NCBI GenBank assembly: GCA_947632335.1 | Contig: CANROX010000010.1 | Location: forward strand, 1-53,853 | Length of the DNA stretch: 53,853 nt | Direction of reading: 5' to 3' | Source of the DNA: an uncultured Clostridia bacterium | GTDB taxonomy: Bacteria; Bacillota; Clostridia; Oscillospirales; Acutalibacteraceae | In this document: positions 28,133-35,039 of the stretch, piece after piece | Layout of the letters: each line of letters begins with the position of its first letter | How positions within the stretch are numbered: the first letter of the stretch is position 1 | Made by a program: the position numbers and the translations under genes | The notes under the pieces: model-generated | Told to the model about the DNA's origin: nothing | What the model saw: the letters and a program-made list of their open reading frames with translations, nothing else | Database searches by the model: none

Positions 28133-28161
28133 ATTTTATCATATTTATTAAATTTTTTCAA
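28133..28161 (-). promoter_or_regulatory. Sigma-A promoter of the rpiR-to-ispH operon
   Basis: On the - strand TTGAAA (28156-28161), a 17-base spacer ending TGA and TAAAAT (28133-28138) lie about 30 bases before the rpiR ATG. Confidence 0.65.
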
Positions 28162-28244
28162 TTCAAAATAATGTAAAAATAACAGTCAATATTCACCGAT
28201 TTGTTGAGAAAAAGCTAAGGTGTTTATTATGTAAATTAATAAAG

Positions 28245-28273
28245 TTGCAAAAATCACTTTAGTGTGATAAAAT
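28245..28273 (+). promoter_or_regulatory. Sigma-A promoter of hisHF with inverted repeat
   Basis: TTGCAA (28245-28250), a 17-base spacer and TAAAAT (28268-28273) lie 47 bases before the hisH ATG. The spacer contains the imperfect palindrome ATCACTTTAGTGTGAT (28253-28268), a possible operator. Confidence 0.65.
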
Positions 28274-28320
28274 ATCAACATAATTTTTGTGTATCATTAA
28301 ATACAAGAATGGAGAATATT

Positions 28321-28935
28321 ATGATTGCCATTATTGATTACGGCGCAGGAAATATACAAAGCGTATATAAGGCGCTAAAGTATATTGGGGCGGACTGCAA
28401 AGTTACAAATAATAAAGATGAAATTCTAAACTCTGACGCCGCTATTCTTCCCGGTGTAGGGTCCTTTGGCGACACCATTAATACCATGAACCAACTTGGC
28501 ATTACAGATACGGTCAAGGCTTTTACAAAGACAGGCAAGCCCTTTTTCGGAATTTGTTTGGGACTTCAGCTGCTTTTCCCTGAAAGTGAGGAAAGTCCCG
28601 GAGTTAAAGGTCTTTCAATTTTTGAAGGTACTGTAACAAAAATCCCCAATCAAAGCGGAAAACTTAAAATTCCTCATATGGGCTGGAACAGCCTGAATAT
28701 AAAACAGAAAAGCGGTATATTTAAAGGAATTGAGGACAACGCATATGTTTACTTTGTTCACTCCTTTTATTTACAGGCAAAGGACAAGGATATTGTGGCC
28801 GCTACTACAGAATATGGAGTAGAAATAGACGCTGCTGTTCAAAAGGGTAATATTATTGCAACACAGTTCCACCCTGAAAAAAGCGGTGATGTGGGACTGA
28901 AAATGTTAAAGAATTTTGTGGAGATGGTTAAGTAA
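28321..28935 (+). CDS. hisH: Imidazole glycerol phosphate synthase subunit HisH
   Basis: HisH is the glutaminase subunit that supplies ammonia to HisF in histidine biosynthesis. The 204 residues include [16 protein letters not shown], the oxyanion region PGVGSFGD, the catalytic Cys in [10 protein letters not shown], and the His/Glu pair in QFHPEKSG. The frame is open upstream, but the ATG at 28321 has GGAGAAT and gives the standard N-terminus. hisF follows with a 1-base overlap. No other his gene is nearby, which is unusual. Confidence 0.96.
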   Translation: MIAIIDYGAGNIQSVYKALKYIGADCKVTNNKDEILNSDAAILPGVGSFGDTINTMNQLGITDTVKAFTKTGKPFFGICLGLQLLFPESEESPGVKGLSIFEGTVTKIPNQSGKLKIPHMGWNSLNIKQKSGIFKGIEDNAYVYFVHSFYLQAKDKDIVAATTEYGVEIDAAVQKGNIIATQFHPEKSGDVGLKMLKNFVEMVK

Positions 28936-29690
28936 TGTATGCAAAAAGGATAATTCCCTGTCTTGATGTAAAAAACGGAAGAGTTGTAAAGGGTATGAGC
29001 TTTGTTGACCTTGTGGATGCAGGAAACCCTGTTGAGGCTGCAATTCAATATGACAAAGAGGGCGCTGACGAGCTGGTGCTTCTCGACATTACCGCCACCA
29101 GCGATGGCAGAGACACAATGGTTGAAATTGTGGAAAAAGTTGCCGACTCCATTTTTATCCCTTTTACCGTTGGAGGCGGAATAAGAACTGTTGATGATTT
29201 TAATACAATGCTTAGAGCCGGAGCTGACAAGGTTTCCGTAAACTCCGCCGCTGTAAAAAGACCGGAGCTTATTAACGAAGCGTCTTATAAATTTGGAGCA
29301 CAATGCGTTGTTGTTGCCATTGACGCAAAGAAAAAGGGAAATTCCTGGGAAGTTTATACTGCCGGTGGAAGAATACCTATGGGAATTGACGCCGTTGAAT
29401 GGGCTGTGGAGGCTGAAAAAAGGGGCGCCGGAGAACTTCTTGTCACCAGTATGGACCAGGACGGACAAAAAAATGGCTATGACCTTGGTTTGACAAGGGC
29501 AATTTCCGAAAGGGTAAACATTCCTGTTATTGCTTCAGGCGGTGCAGGTGCATATGAACATTTTTACGACGCTTTTAATGAGGGAAAGGCGGACGCAGTT
29601 CTGGCAGCCTCTCTCTTTCATTTTGGTGAAATTCCCATTCCTAAACTAAAGGAATATTTAAGGAGCAAAGATATTTCCGTAAGACTTTAA
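28935..29690 (+). CDS. hisF: Imidazole glycerol phosphate synthase subunit HisF
   Basis: HisF is the cyclase subunit that uses ammonia from HisH to form imidazole glycerol phosphate and AICAR. The 251-residue TIM barrel shows the catalytic Asp in [13 protein letters not shown], the phosphate-binding [21 protein letters not shown], the second catalytic Asp in [13 protein letters not shown], and ASGGAG. It starts inside the hisH stop (TAATG), so the subunits are probably made in equal amounts. A terminator follows directly. Confidence 0.97.
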   Translation: MYAKRIIPCLDVKNGRVVKGMSFVDLVDAGNPVEAAIQYDKEGADELVLLDITATSDGRDTMVEIVEKVADSIFIPFTVGGGIRTVDDFNTMLRAGADKVSVNSAAVKRPELINEASYKFGAQCVVVAIDAKKKGNSWEVYTAGGRIPMGIDAVEWAVEAEKRGAGELLVTSMDQDGQKNGYDLGLTRAISERVNIPVIASGGAGAYEHFYDAFNEGKADAVLAASLFHFGEIPIPKLKEYLRSKDISVRL

Positions 29691-29700
29691 TCAAGCAAAG

Positions 29701-29729
29701 AAAGGCTGTATCGTTTGATACAGCCTTTT
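29701..29729. terminator. Bidirectional terminator between hisF and the PHP gene
   Basis: A perfect 11-bp stem (29701-29711 with 29718-29728) with a 6-base loop lies between convergent genes. T-rich flanks on both strands allow it to end hisHF and the PHP gene. Confidence 0.88.
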
Positions 29730-29732
29730 ACT

Positions 29733-30443
29733 TTATAATGCAGACTCAAATACTCTTTTTGAAAAATGATTAATTGCCCTAACTACATCGGGTGAGGTTT
29801 TTGATGAAATAAGCTCAAAGGACTTTTTATATGTTGAGGGTGAGTTTCGCACCATATTATGAGCGTCACTGCCTACATAATGGATAAGACCCCGTCTTAT
29901 AAGCTTTTTAAATTTTCTGAATATACCTCTGTCAAGATAGGAAACTGCATTGGTTTGAAATTTCACCCCGTAATATGCCAAATCCTCCATTAAATCCGGA
30001 TTATTAATAAGTGCGTCATATCTTTCAATATGTGCAAGTATGGGCTTTACACTGTAATAATTCATAAATCTTGTGAGAAAATCATATGAACTCCCTGTAA
30101 AGGAGGTACTGTAGGGAAATTCCAAAAGAATATAATTGCTGTTACCGTAACAAACAGGCTTCATAGACTGATTATTCATAATAATATCAGTAACATATAC
30201 CTCTGCACCAAGACAAACTTCTATCCCATTCGGTATATGGGGTTTAAGCAGATTATAACAGTTTTCCCTTCTGCAAAGAAAGTCCTCCATACTTTCCTTA
30301 TGACTATAGTAATGAGGTGTAAGGCATATATGCTTAACCCCCTGATTATATAGAGTTTTAAGCATTTCAACACTTACCCTTACATTGTCAGCGCCATCGT
30401 CCATCTCCGGCAGAATGTGGGAGTGCATATCATATAGTTCCAT
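29733..30443 (-). CDS. CpsB/CapC-type PHP-domain phosphoesterase
   Basis: The 236-residue protein fits the PHP-fold tyrosine phosphatases of the CpsB/CapC/YwqE group, with the metal ligands DMHSHILPEMDDGA, LTPHYYSHKE, GAEVYVT, ILAHIERY and VGSDAHN in order. Such enzymes dephosphorylate the tyrosine kinases of capsule export, but no capsule gene or BY-kinase is present in this window. A general PHP phosphoesterase role is therefore possible. AGAGG precedes the ATG, and an extended -10 element lies 15 bases further up. Confidence 0.85.
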   Translation of the reverse strand: MELYDMHSHILPEMDDGADNVRVSVEMLKTLYNQGVKHICLTPHYYSHKESMEDFLCRRENCYNLLKPHIPNGIEVCLGAEVYVTDIIMNNQSMKPVCYGNSNYILLEFPYSTSFTGSSYDFLTRFMNYYSVKPILAHIERYDALINNPDLMEDLAYYGVKFQTNAVSYLDRGIFRKFKKLIRRGLIHYVGSDAHNMVRNSPSTYKKSFELISSKTSPDVVRAINHFSKRVFESAL

Positions 30444-30464
30444 ATAAACCTCTGTTTTAAATAT

Positions 30465-30473
30465 ATTATAACA
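30465..30473 (-). promoter_or_regulatory. Possible extended -10 promoter of the PHP gene
   Basis: TGTTATAAT on the - strand (30465-30473) lies between the leuB stop and the PHP start. No good -35 is seen, so promoter status rests on the extended -10 only. Confidence 0.4.
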
Positions 30474-30479
30474 AATAAA

Positions 30480-31553
30480 TTAGGAAAGAGCTTTGCAAAC
30501 AAGGTCGCCCATTTCGCTACAGCTAACTCTATTTGTACCCTCTGTATAAATATCCGGTGTTCTGTTGTTGACAAGCACCTTATTAACGGCATTTTCAATA
30601 GCATCAGCCGCCTCAGATTCATTTAGAGAATAACGGAGCATCATTGCAACTGAAAGAATTGTAGCAAGCGGGTTGGCAATATTCTGACCTGCAATATCGG
30701 GAGCAGAACCGTGGATTGGTTCATAAAGTCCTGCGTTTCCTGCATTAAGTGAAGCGGAGGCAAGCATGCCAATAGAACCTGAAATCATAGATGCCTCGTC
30801 GGAAAGAATATCTCCAAAGATGTTGTTTGTGAGAATAACATCAAACTGTTTTGGATTACGAACAAGCTGCATAGCGGTGTTATCCACATAGAGATGATTA
30901 AGTTCTACCTCAGGATAATCCTTTGCAACCTCAATTACGGTTTCTCTCCAAAGCCGTGATGCCTCCAGTACATTTGCCTTATCAACAGAGGTAACTTTTT
31001 TATTCCTTTTCATAGCCATATCAAAAGCAACCTTAGCAATTCTCTTGATTTCGGAAACCTTGTACTGTTCTGTATCATAGGCCTCTGTTTCCCCGTCGGA
31101 AACTCTCCTACCCCTTTCTCCGAAATATATACCTCCGGTTAATTCACGAACCACCATAAGGTCAAGTGAATCCCCAATTATTTCATCCTTTACAGGAGAT
31201 GCTCCTTTAAGGGGTTCAAAAATAACAGCAGGACGAAGATTTGCAAAAAGTCCAAGTGCTCCACGAATACCCAAAAGTCCTGCCTCAGGTCTTTCATTAC
31301 CGGGCAGCTTGTCCCACTTTGGACCGCCCACAGCACCTAAAAGCACGGAATCAGCCTTTTTGCACTTATCTATAGTTTCCTGGGGCAGGGGTGTGCCGCA
31401 GGCATCAATGGCACAACCGCCTAAAAGCGCCTCATCATATTCAATTTTAAAGTTGTATTTTTCCGCACAACAGTCAAGAACCTTTACCGCCTCTTTTACA
31501 ATTTCCGGTCCAATACCGTCGCCCTTTAATATACATATCTTATGTGTATTCAT
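30480..31553 (-). CDS. leuB: 3-isopropylmalate dehydrogenase
   Basis: LeuB oxidises 3-isopropylmalate in leucine biosynthesis. The 357-residue protein shows [22 protein letters not shown], the substrate-binding [27 protein letters not shown], and the NAD-binding [14 protein letters not shown]. Length is typical. A GGAGGAG site precedes the ATG. leuA, leuC and leuD are not adjacent. The leader is too short for a T-box or leader peptide, but the promoter spacer holds a palindrome. Confidence 0.96.
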   Translation of the reverse strand: MNTHKICILKGDGIGPEIVKEAVKVLDCCAEKYNFKIEYDEALLGGCAIDACGTPLPQETIDKCKKADSVLLGAVGGPKWDKLPGNERPEAGLLGIRGALGLFANLRPAVIFEPLKGASPVKDEIIGDSLDLMVVRELTGGIYFGERGRRVSDGETEAYDTEQYKVSEIKRIAKVAFDMAMKRNKKVTSVDKANVLEASRLWRETVIEVAKDYPEVELNHLYVDNTAMQLVRNPKQFDVILTNNIFGDILSDEASMISGSIGMLASASLNAGNAGLYEPIHGSAPDIAGQNIANPLATILSVAMMLRYSLNESEAADAIENAVNKVLVNNRTPDIYTEGTNRVSCSEMGDLVCKALS

Positions 31554-31610
31554 AATTATTCTCCTCCTACTGTATTTTCATCACAATATGTAAACTTTAA
31601 AACTCTATAC

Positions 31611-31639
31611 ATAATATCACAAAGTTAATAACTTGTAAA
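31611..31639 (-). promoter_or_regulatory. Sigma-A promoter of leuB with palindromic spacer
   Basis: On the - strand TTTACA (31634-31639), a 17-base spacer and TATTAT (31611-31616). The spacer contains the perfect 6-1-6 palindrome AAGTTATTAACTT (31622-31634), a candidate operator. Confidence 0.7.
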
Positions 31640-31641
31640 TA

Positions 31642-32286
31642 TTACCGTAATTTATACTGATCGTCCGGCTCCTTTACAAGAGGGATTTTTTGATAAACCT
31701 CACACACCTTATCCCTTTGCCAAAGTAAAGGTGTTATCCTTACAGAATAACCATATCCGCCGTCCATTATCCAGTCAAAGGGCTTTGCCTGCGGCAGTCC
31801 GTATATTGAAAGGAGCGTCATAATTACGCCTCCGTGGGTAACTATAATGCTTTCAGTTGTACCGGTTTTCATAAGACCGTTGACAATATCCTCAAAAATC
31901 CTGCATACCCTAAGTGTAAACTCAGCGGAGCTTTCCCCTCTCGGAGGTTTAACCTCATTATCCCCGCCTATCCACTTTTGGAAATCTTTATTATCTTTAA
32001 GTTCCTCTGCGGTTTTTCCCTCCCATTCACCAAAGTTACACTCCGTAAGCTGGTCAATTACAATAGGTTTAAGGGCAGGGTATATTATTTCGCAGGTCTC
32101 CTTACATCTCTTTAACGGACTTGTAAAAAGGGCTGTACCCCCGGGATATTTCATATTATAATCCAGTTTTTTAAGTTCCATTTTTCCCCTGTCGGAAAGA
32201 GAAACATTGGTTGTACCTATGTACTTACCCTTGTTTGTTTCGTCTATATTGCCGTGACAAATAAAATGAATATAATAGGATTTCAT
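31642..32286 (-). CDS. Histidine-phosphatase-fold protein with altered RHG motif
   Basis: The 214-residue protein has the phosphoglycerate-mutase-like fold: IGTTNVSLSDRG, the second Arg in SPLKRCKET (R60), the acid candidate E82 in ECNFGEWEG, and the second His in VTHGG (H151). The defining RHG motif reads C10-H11-G12, so the phosphate-binding Arg is replaced by Cys through a single-base change (TGT for CGT). Activity may therefore be reduced, altered or absent. Family members act on sugar phosphates, alpha-ribazole phosphate or other phosphomonoesters. GGAGAAG precedes the ATG. It is divergent from an XRE regulator with overlapping promoters. Confidence 0.85.
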   Translation of the reverse strand: MKSYYIHFICHGNIDETNKGKYIGTTNVSLSDRGKMELKKLDYNMKYPGGTALFTSPLKRCKETCEIIYPALKPIVIDQLTECNFGEWEGKTAEELKDNKDFQKWIGGDNEVKPPRGESSAEFTLRVCRIFEDIVNGLMKTGTTESIIVTHGGVIMTLLSIYGLPQAKPFDWIMDGGYGYSVRITPLLWQRDKVCEVYQKIPLVKEPDDQYKLR

Positions 32287-32299
32287 AACTTCTCCAATC

Positions 32300-32328
32300 T
32301 TTACATTTTGTAAAATTTATATTATACT
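32300..32328 (+). promoter_or_regulatory. Divergent promoters, XRE regulator / phosphatase
   Basis: On the + strand TTTACA (32300-32305), 17 bases and TATACT (32323-32328) serve the XRE gene. On the - strand a TATAAT (32321-32326) overlapping that -10 could serve the phosphatase gene, although its -35 is poor. The imperfect palindrome TTTACATTTTGTAAA (32300-32314) covers the XRE -35 and the expected phosphatase start, a good operator position. Confidence 0.6.
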
Positions 32329-32349
32329 AACTGTATAGGATGTGATGAT

Positions 32350-33000
32350 ATGAGCAAATCTTTCGGAAATACAATCAGTTATTTGAGAAAAGAAAAGGGT
32401 CTGAGCCAAAAGCAGGCATCAGAGGACCTGGGTATCAGCCAGGCACTTCTCTCCCACTACGAAAAGGGTATAAGACAGTGCAGCCTTGATTTTACAGTAA
32501 AACTTGCTGATTACTATAATGTCAGCTGTGATTTTCTTCTTGGAAGAACGGCTGAAAGAAATTATAATTCAAAAAATGAACATATAAATAATGAAAATCA
32601 AAAGCCTATGCTTGAAAATCTTAACAGCAGGGTTATAATGGACAGCATAGAGTTTGTTTTCAGAATTTTATCACATATTAATCAAAGGGAAATTACAAGG
32701 GATACCTCTGAAATTCTGATGATAGAAATATATGCTATAATAAGAAATCTGTTTAAAATTAATCCTAAAAATAATGAGGAATTTTTCAGCACCTCAAATA
32801 AAAACTTTGATTTACAGTGCATTTCTATGAGTCAGCTAAGAAAATTTCATCTTAATGAAAGAATAGATGAGCTGTCAAAAAGCAGAAAATTCAGTAACAA
32901 GGTTGAAATATCCTATAATATTATAAATGATGAATACAGTGATATTGCAAGGTCTGTCCTTAATCTTATTCACAGTACTGAAAAACAGATAAAGAAATAA
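32350..33000 (+). CDS. XRE-family helix-turn-helix regulator
   Basis: The 216-residue protein has an N-terminal Cro/CI-type helix-turn-helix domain (residues 5-65: ISYLRKEKGLSQKQASEDLGISQALLSHYEKG, then FTVKLADYYNVSCDFLLGR, shown here only as landmarks). A mostly helical C-terminal region of about 130 residues shows no domain I recognise and may bind a ligand or form dimers. It is divergent from the altered histidine-phosphatase gene and probably controls it and itself. AGGATGTG precedes the ATG, and a strong terminator follows. Confidence 0.85.
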   Translation: MSKSFGNTISYLRKEKGLSQKQASEDLGISQALLSHYEKGIRQCSLDFTVKLADYYNVSCDFLLGRTAERNYNSKNEHINNENQKPMLENLNSRVIMDSIEFVFRILSHINQREITRDTSEILMIEIYAIIRNLFKINPKNNEEFFSTSNKNFDLQCISMSQLRKFHLNERIDELSKSRKFSNKVEISYNIINDEYSDIARSVLNLIHSTEKQIKK

Positions 33001-33003
33001 ATT

Positions 33004-33030
33004 AAAAGGTGGGAAAAATCCCACCTTTTT
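33004..33030. terminator. Bidirectional terminator between XRE and pseudokinase genes
   Basis: A perfect 11-bp stem (33004-33014 with 33019-33029) with a 4-base loop ends in T residues on the + strand and A-rich flanks on the other. It separates convergent genes. Confidence 0.88.
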
Positions 33031-33032
33031 CT

Positions 33033-34661
33033 TTAGTTGTTGACCTTACCTACAGTTGTGGGTTCTTCACCCATAGAAACTCTGATTACAACAGTTTTGC
33101 CGTACTCAATCTGGTCGCCGGACTTCAGGCTCTTGTAATCAATAACAGTTCCGTCCGGATACTTTGTGTTGTATTCAGCCTCCTGCATTACAAGGACACC
33201 TGCTTCTGAAAGCAAGTCTGCTGCCGACTTAATATTTTTACCGGAAATATCGGGTAAAGTTCTCATTTTTGCACCCTTACTAATTGTGAGTACAATATTA
33301 ACAGCCTCATCCTTTGAAGTTATGGGAGTACCGGCAGGCGGGATTTGTTCACAAATGTAGCCCTCTGCCACTTTGTCATTAAACACATCCTCGTATGTTA
33401 TATTTACTTCATATTTATCAGAGCCATTTAACTGTTTTTTTACGGAGGAATACTTCATTCCCACAAAGTTGTCCACAGTTGGACCGGACCACGCAGCCGT
33501 TGAAGAAGTATCCTTAATACCCCCTGTGCTGTCCCCTAAAAGTCCAAAACAGTCCGTTACAATAAGGGTTACACCTAATGCTGCAAACACCACAAGTGAA
33601 ATAATAGCGGAAATAAGGGTAATCTTTGCCGGTTTTTTATCCTGGTCTTCCTCTTGATTTCCTAAATCAGCAAGACTGGCGGTCTTACTGATTTCCTCCT
33701 GTATAGCCTGTGCTGTCGGAGCAACAGAAAGCTGACTGCGAAGCTCGTCAAAATCTGATATTCTATCCTTTCTATTAACCTGCAAACCATTTGCAAGGGC
33801 AGTAACAACATGGGGCGGAAGCCTTTTAACCGTACTTGTACTCATTAAAAGACTGCTGTCCTTTAGTCTTTCATTGGCATTGGCAGGAACATGACCTGTC
33901 AGTGTATGAAAGAGGGTAGCCGTAAATCCGTAGATTTCTGTTAAAACATCAAGTGTAAAATTCTTCTCATACTGTTCAGGAGCTGCACATCCACTATAAA
34001 GCTGGCTCTTTAGAGGTGTTCCCCTTTTTCTTTCCATTGATGTAGAAAAGCCTGTAAGCTTCAGCTTACCGTCTTTAGTTACAAGAATATTTGAAGGTGA
34101 CACCGCATAATGACCTACGCCCCTTTTGTGCAAAGACTCAAGGGCGGAAATAACCGGCATAAACAGTACTCTCGCAGTTTCCCACTCAAGCTGGCCGTTA
34201 CTTCTTTTAAGAAATTCATCAAATGTAACTAAGTCCAAATTTTCTTCAACTACATATGCTGTATTATTCTCTTCAAAAATATCAAGAATTTCAATCATAA
34301 CAGACATTTCATTAAGTTCCTGAACTATCTTGTAGTATGAAATAAAGTTTTCTTTAAGATTTTTAAATACTGTTTCGTTATTGTATCCTACAACAAGGTC
34401 TGTTTCTCCTGCGGCTCTGTCAAACAATCCGATTGGCAGAAATTCTCTTATAATAACTGTCTTATATGTTACTTTATCATAGCCGAGGTATCTGGTGCTT
34501 TCACCATTGGTATCAATACCCCGACCTACAATATACCTGTTTTTTAAAATTGTATTAAAACCAAGGAAAGGCTCCGGCTGTTTTTCGGTTGCCTTAAAAC
34601 CACATTCAGGACAAACCGGCTGGTCGCCAATTTCCTGCATACAGCCCATACATAATGACAT
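33033..34661 (-). CDS. Zinc-ribbon, pseudokinase and PASTA membrane protein
   Basis: The 542-residue protein has an N-terminal zinc ribbon (C4-C7 and C17-C20), a Hanks-type kinase-like domain (about 40-312), one membrane helix (about 346-370) and two outer PASTA domains (about 393-461 and 465-530). The kinase core has lost key residues: the beta-3 Lys is R72 in VIIREF, HRD reads H184-Y185-A186, the following Lys is S188, and DFG reads G204-F205-S206. N191 and the APE motif (227-229) remain. It is best seen as a pseudokinase that could sense cell-wall fragments outside and bind partners inside. The ATG at 34661 follows AAGGAGTG. PrkC and PrpC lie 6 kb away. Confidence 0.9.
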   Translation of the reverse strand: MSLCMGCMQEIGDQPVCPECGFKATEKQPEPFLGFNTILKNRYIVGRGIDTNGESTRYLGYDKVTYKTVIIREFLPIGLFDRAAGETDLVVGYNNETVFKNLKENFISYYKIVQELNEMSVMIEILDIFEENNTAYVVEENLDLVTFDEFLKRSNGQLEWETARVLFMPVISALESLHKRGVGHYAVSPSNILVTKDGKLKLTGFSTSMERKRGTPLKSQLYSGCAAPEQYEKNFTLDVLTEIYGFTATLFHTLTGHVPANANERLKDSSLLMSTSTVKRLPPHVVTALANGLQVNRKDRISDFDELRSQLSVAPTAQAIQEEISKTASLADLGNQEEDQDKKPAKITLISAIISLVVFAALGVTLIVTDCFGLLGDSTGGIKDTSSTAAWSGPTVDNFVGMKYSSVKKQLNGSDKYEVNITYEDVFNDKVAEGYICEQIPPAGTPITSKDEAVNIVLTISKGAKMRTLPDISGKNIKSAADLLSEAGVLVMQEAEYNTKYPDGTVIDYKSLKSGDQIEYGKTVVIRVSMGEEPTTVGKVNN

Positions 34662-34731
34662 ATACAACACTCCTTGTTTATGGTAATTCCTTAAAAAGGG
34701 CATAGTTAACCCTTGCTATATATCAAAGTAA

Positions 34732-34760
34732 ATTATAGCATAGTAGAAATGTATAATCAA
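34732..34760 (-). promoter_or_regulatory. Sigma-A promoter of the pseudokinase gene
   Basis: On the - strand TTGATT (34755-34760), 17 bases ending TGC and a perfect TATAAT (34732-34737) predict a leader of about 64 bases. Confidence 0.75.
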
Positions 34761-34823
34761 GAATATTTTTCTATATTACAATATTGTTATTAATTATTGC
34801 CTTGTACGCCATACACAAAAAAT

Positions 34824-34859
34824 ATATAAAAAAACGACTATACAAAGTACAGTCGTTTT
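34824..34859 (-). terminator. Terminator of the tRNA-Ala gene
   Basis: The stem AAAACGACT/AGTCGTTTT (34831-34839 with 34851-34859), with one mismatch and three more inner pairs, is followed by a run of T residues on the - strand, directly after the tRNA CCA end. Confidence 0.85.
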
Positions 34860-34934
34860 GGTGGAGACGAAGGGGCTCGAACCCTCGACTCCCACAATGC
34901 CATTGTGGTACTCTCCCAGCTGAGCTACGTCCCC
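34859..34934 (-). tRNA. tRNA-Ala (anticodon GGC)
   Basis: The 76-base cloverleaf folds cleanly. Its acceptor stem GGGGACG/CGTCTCC includes the G3-U70 wobble pair that is the alanine identity element. The D stem is GCTC/GAGT, the anticodon stem CCACA/TGTGG encloses ATGGCAT (anticodon GGC), and the T stem is GAGGG/CCCTT with a TTCGAGC loop. The discriminator A and CCA end are encoded. It is a single tRNA gene with its own promoter and terminator. Confidence 0.97.
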
Positions 34935-34945
34935 GCATCTTTTTC

Positions 34946-34974
34946 ATAGTACCATAAACAATAGAAAAAATCAA
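34946..34974 (-). promoter_or_regulatory. Sigma-A promoter of tRNA-Ala
   Basis: On the - strand TTGATT (34969-34974), 17 bases ending TGG and TACTAT (34946-34951) place the start a few bases before the mature 5' end. Confidence 0.7.
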
Positions 34975-35000
34975 GATTTTTTATAAAAATAATAAAAGTA

Positions 35001-35028
35001 AACAGCCATTCAGTTAAGAATGGCTGTT
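35001..35028 (-). terminator. Terminator of the amylase gene
   Basis: A perfect 11-bp stem (35001-35011 with 35018-35028) and 6-base loop lie 11 bases after the amylase stop, followed by a T-rich stretch (TACTTTTATT) on the - strand. Confidence 0.8.
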
Positions 35029-35039
35029 TCCCGTTAGTT

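Noticed and set aside
28839-29468. Open frame of 209 codons opposite hisF
   Set aside because: It lies fully antisense to an unmistakable HisF, has no plausible ribosome site or domain, and mirrors the codon pattern of hisF.
31554-31641. T-box or leucine leader peptide before leuB
   Set aside because: The leader from the predicted start is only about 50 bases and has no T-box motif, terminator or Leu-rich short frame.
34690-34725. Short hairpin with T-run in the leader of the pseudokinase gene
   Set aside because: Only about 5 bp of stem with a 9-base loop; too weak to claim attenuation.
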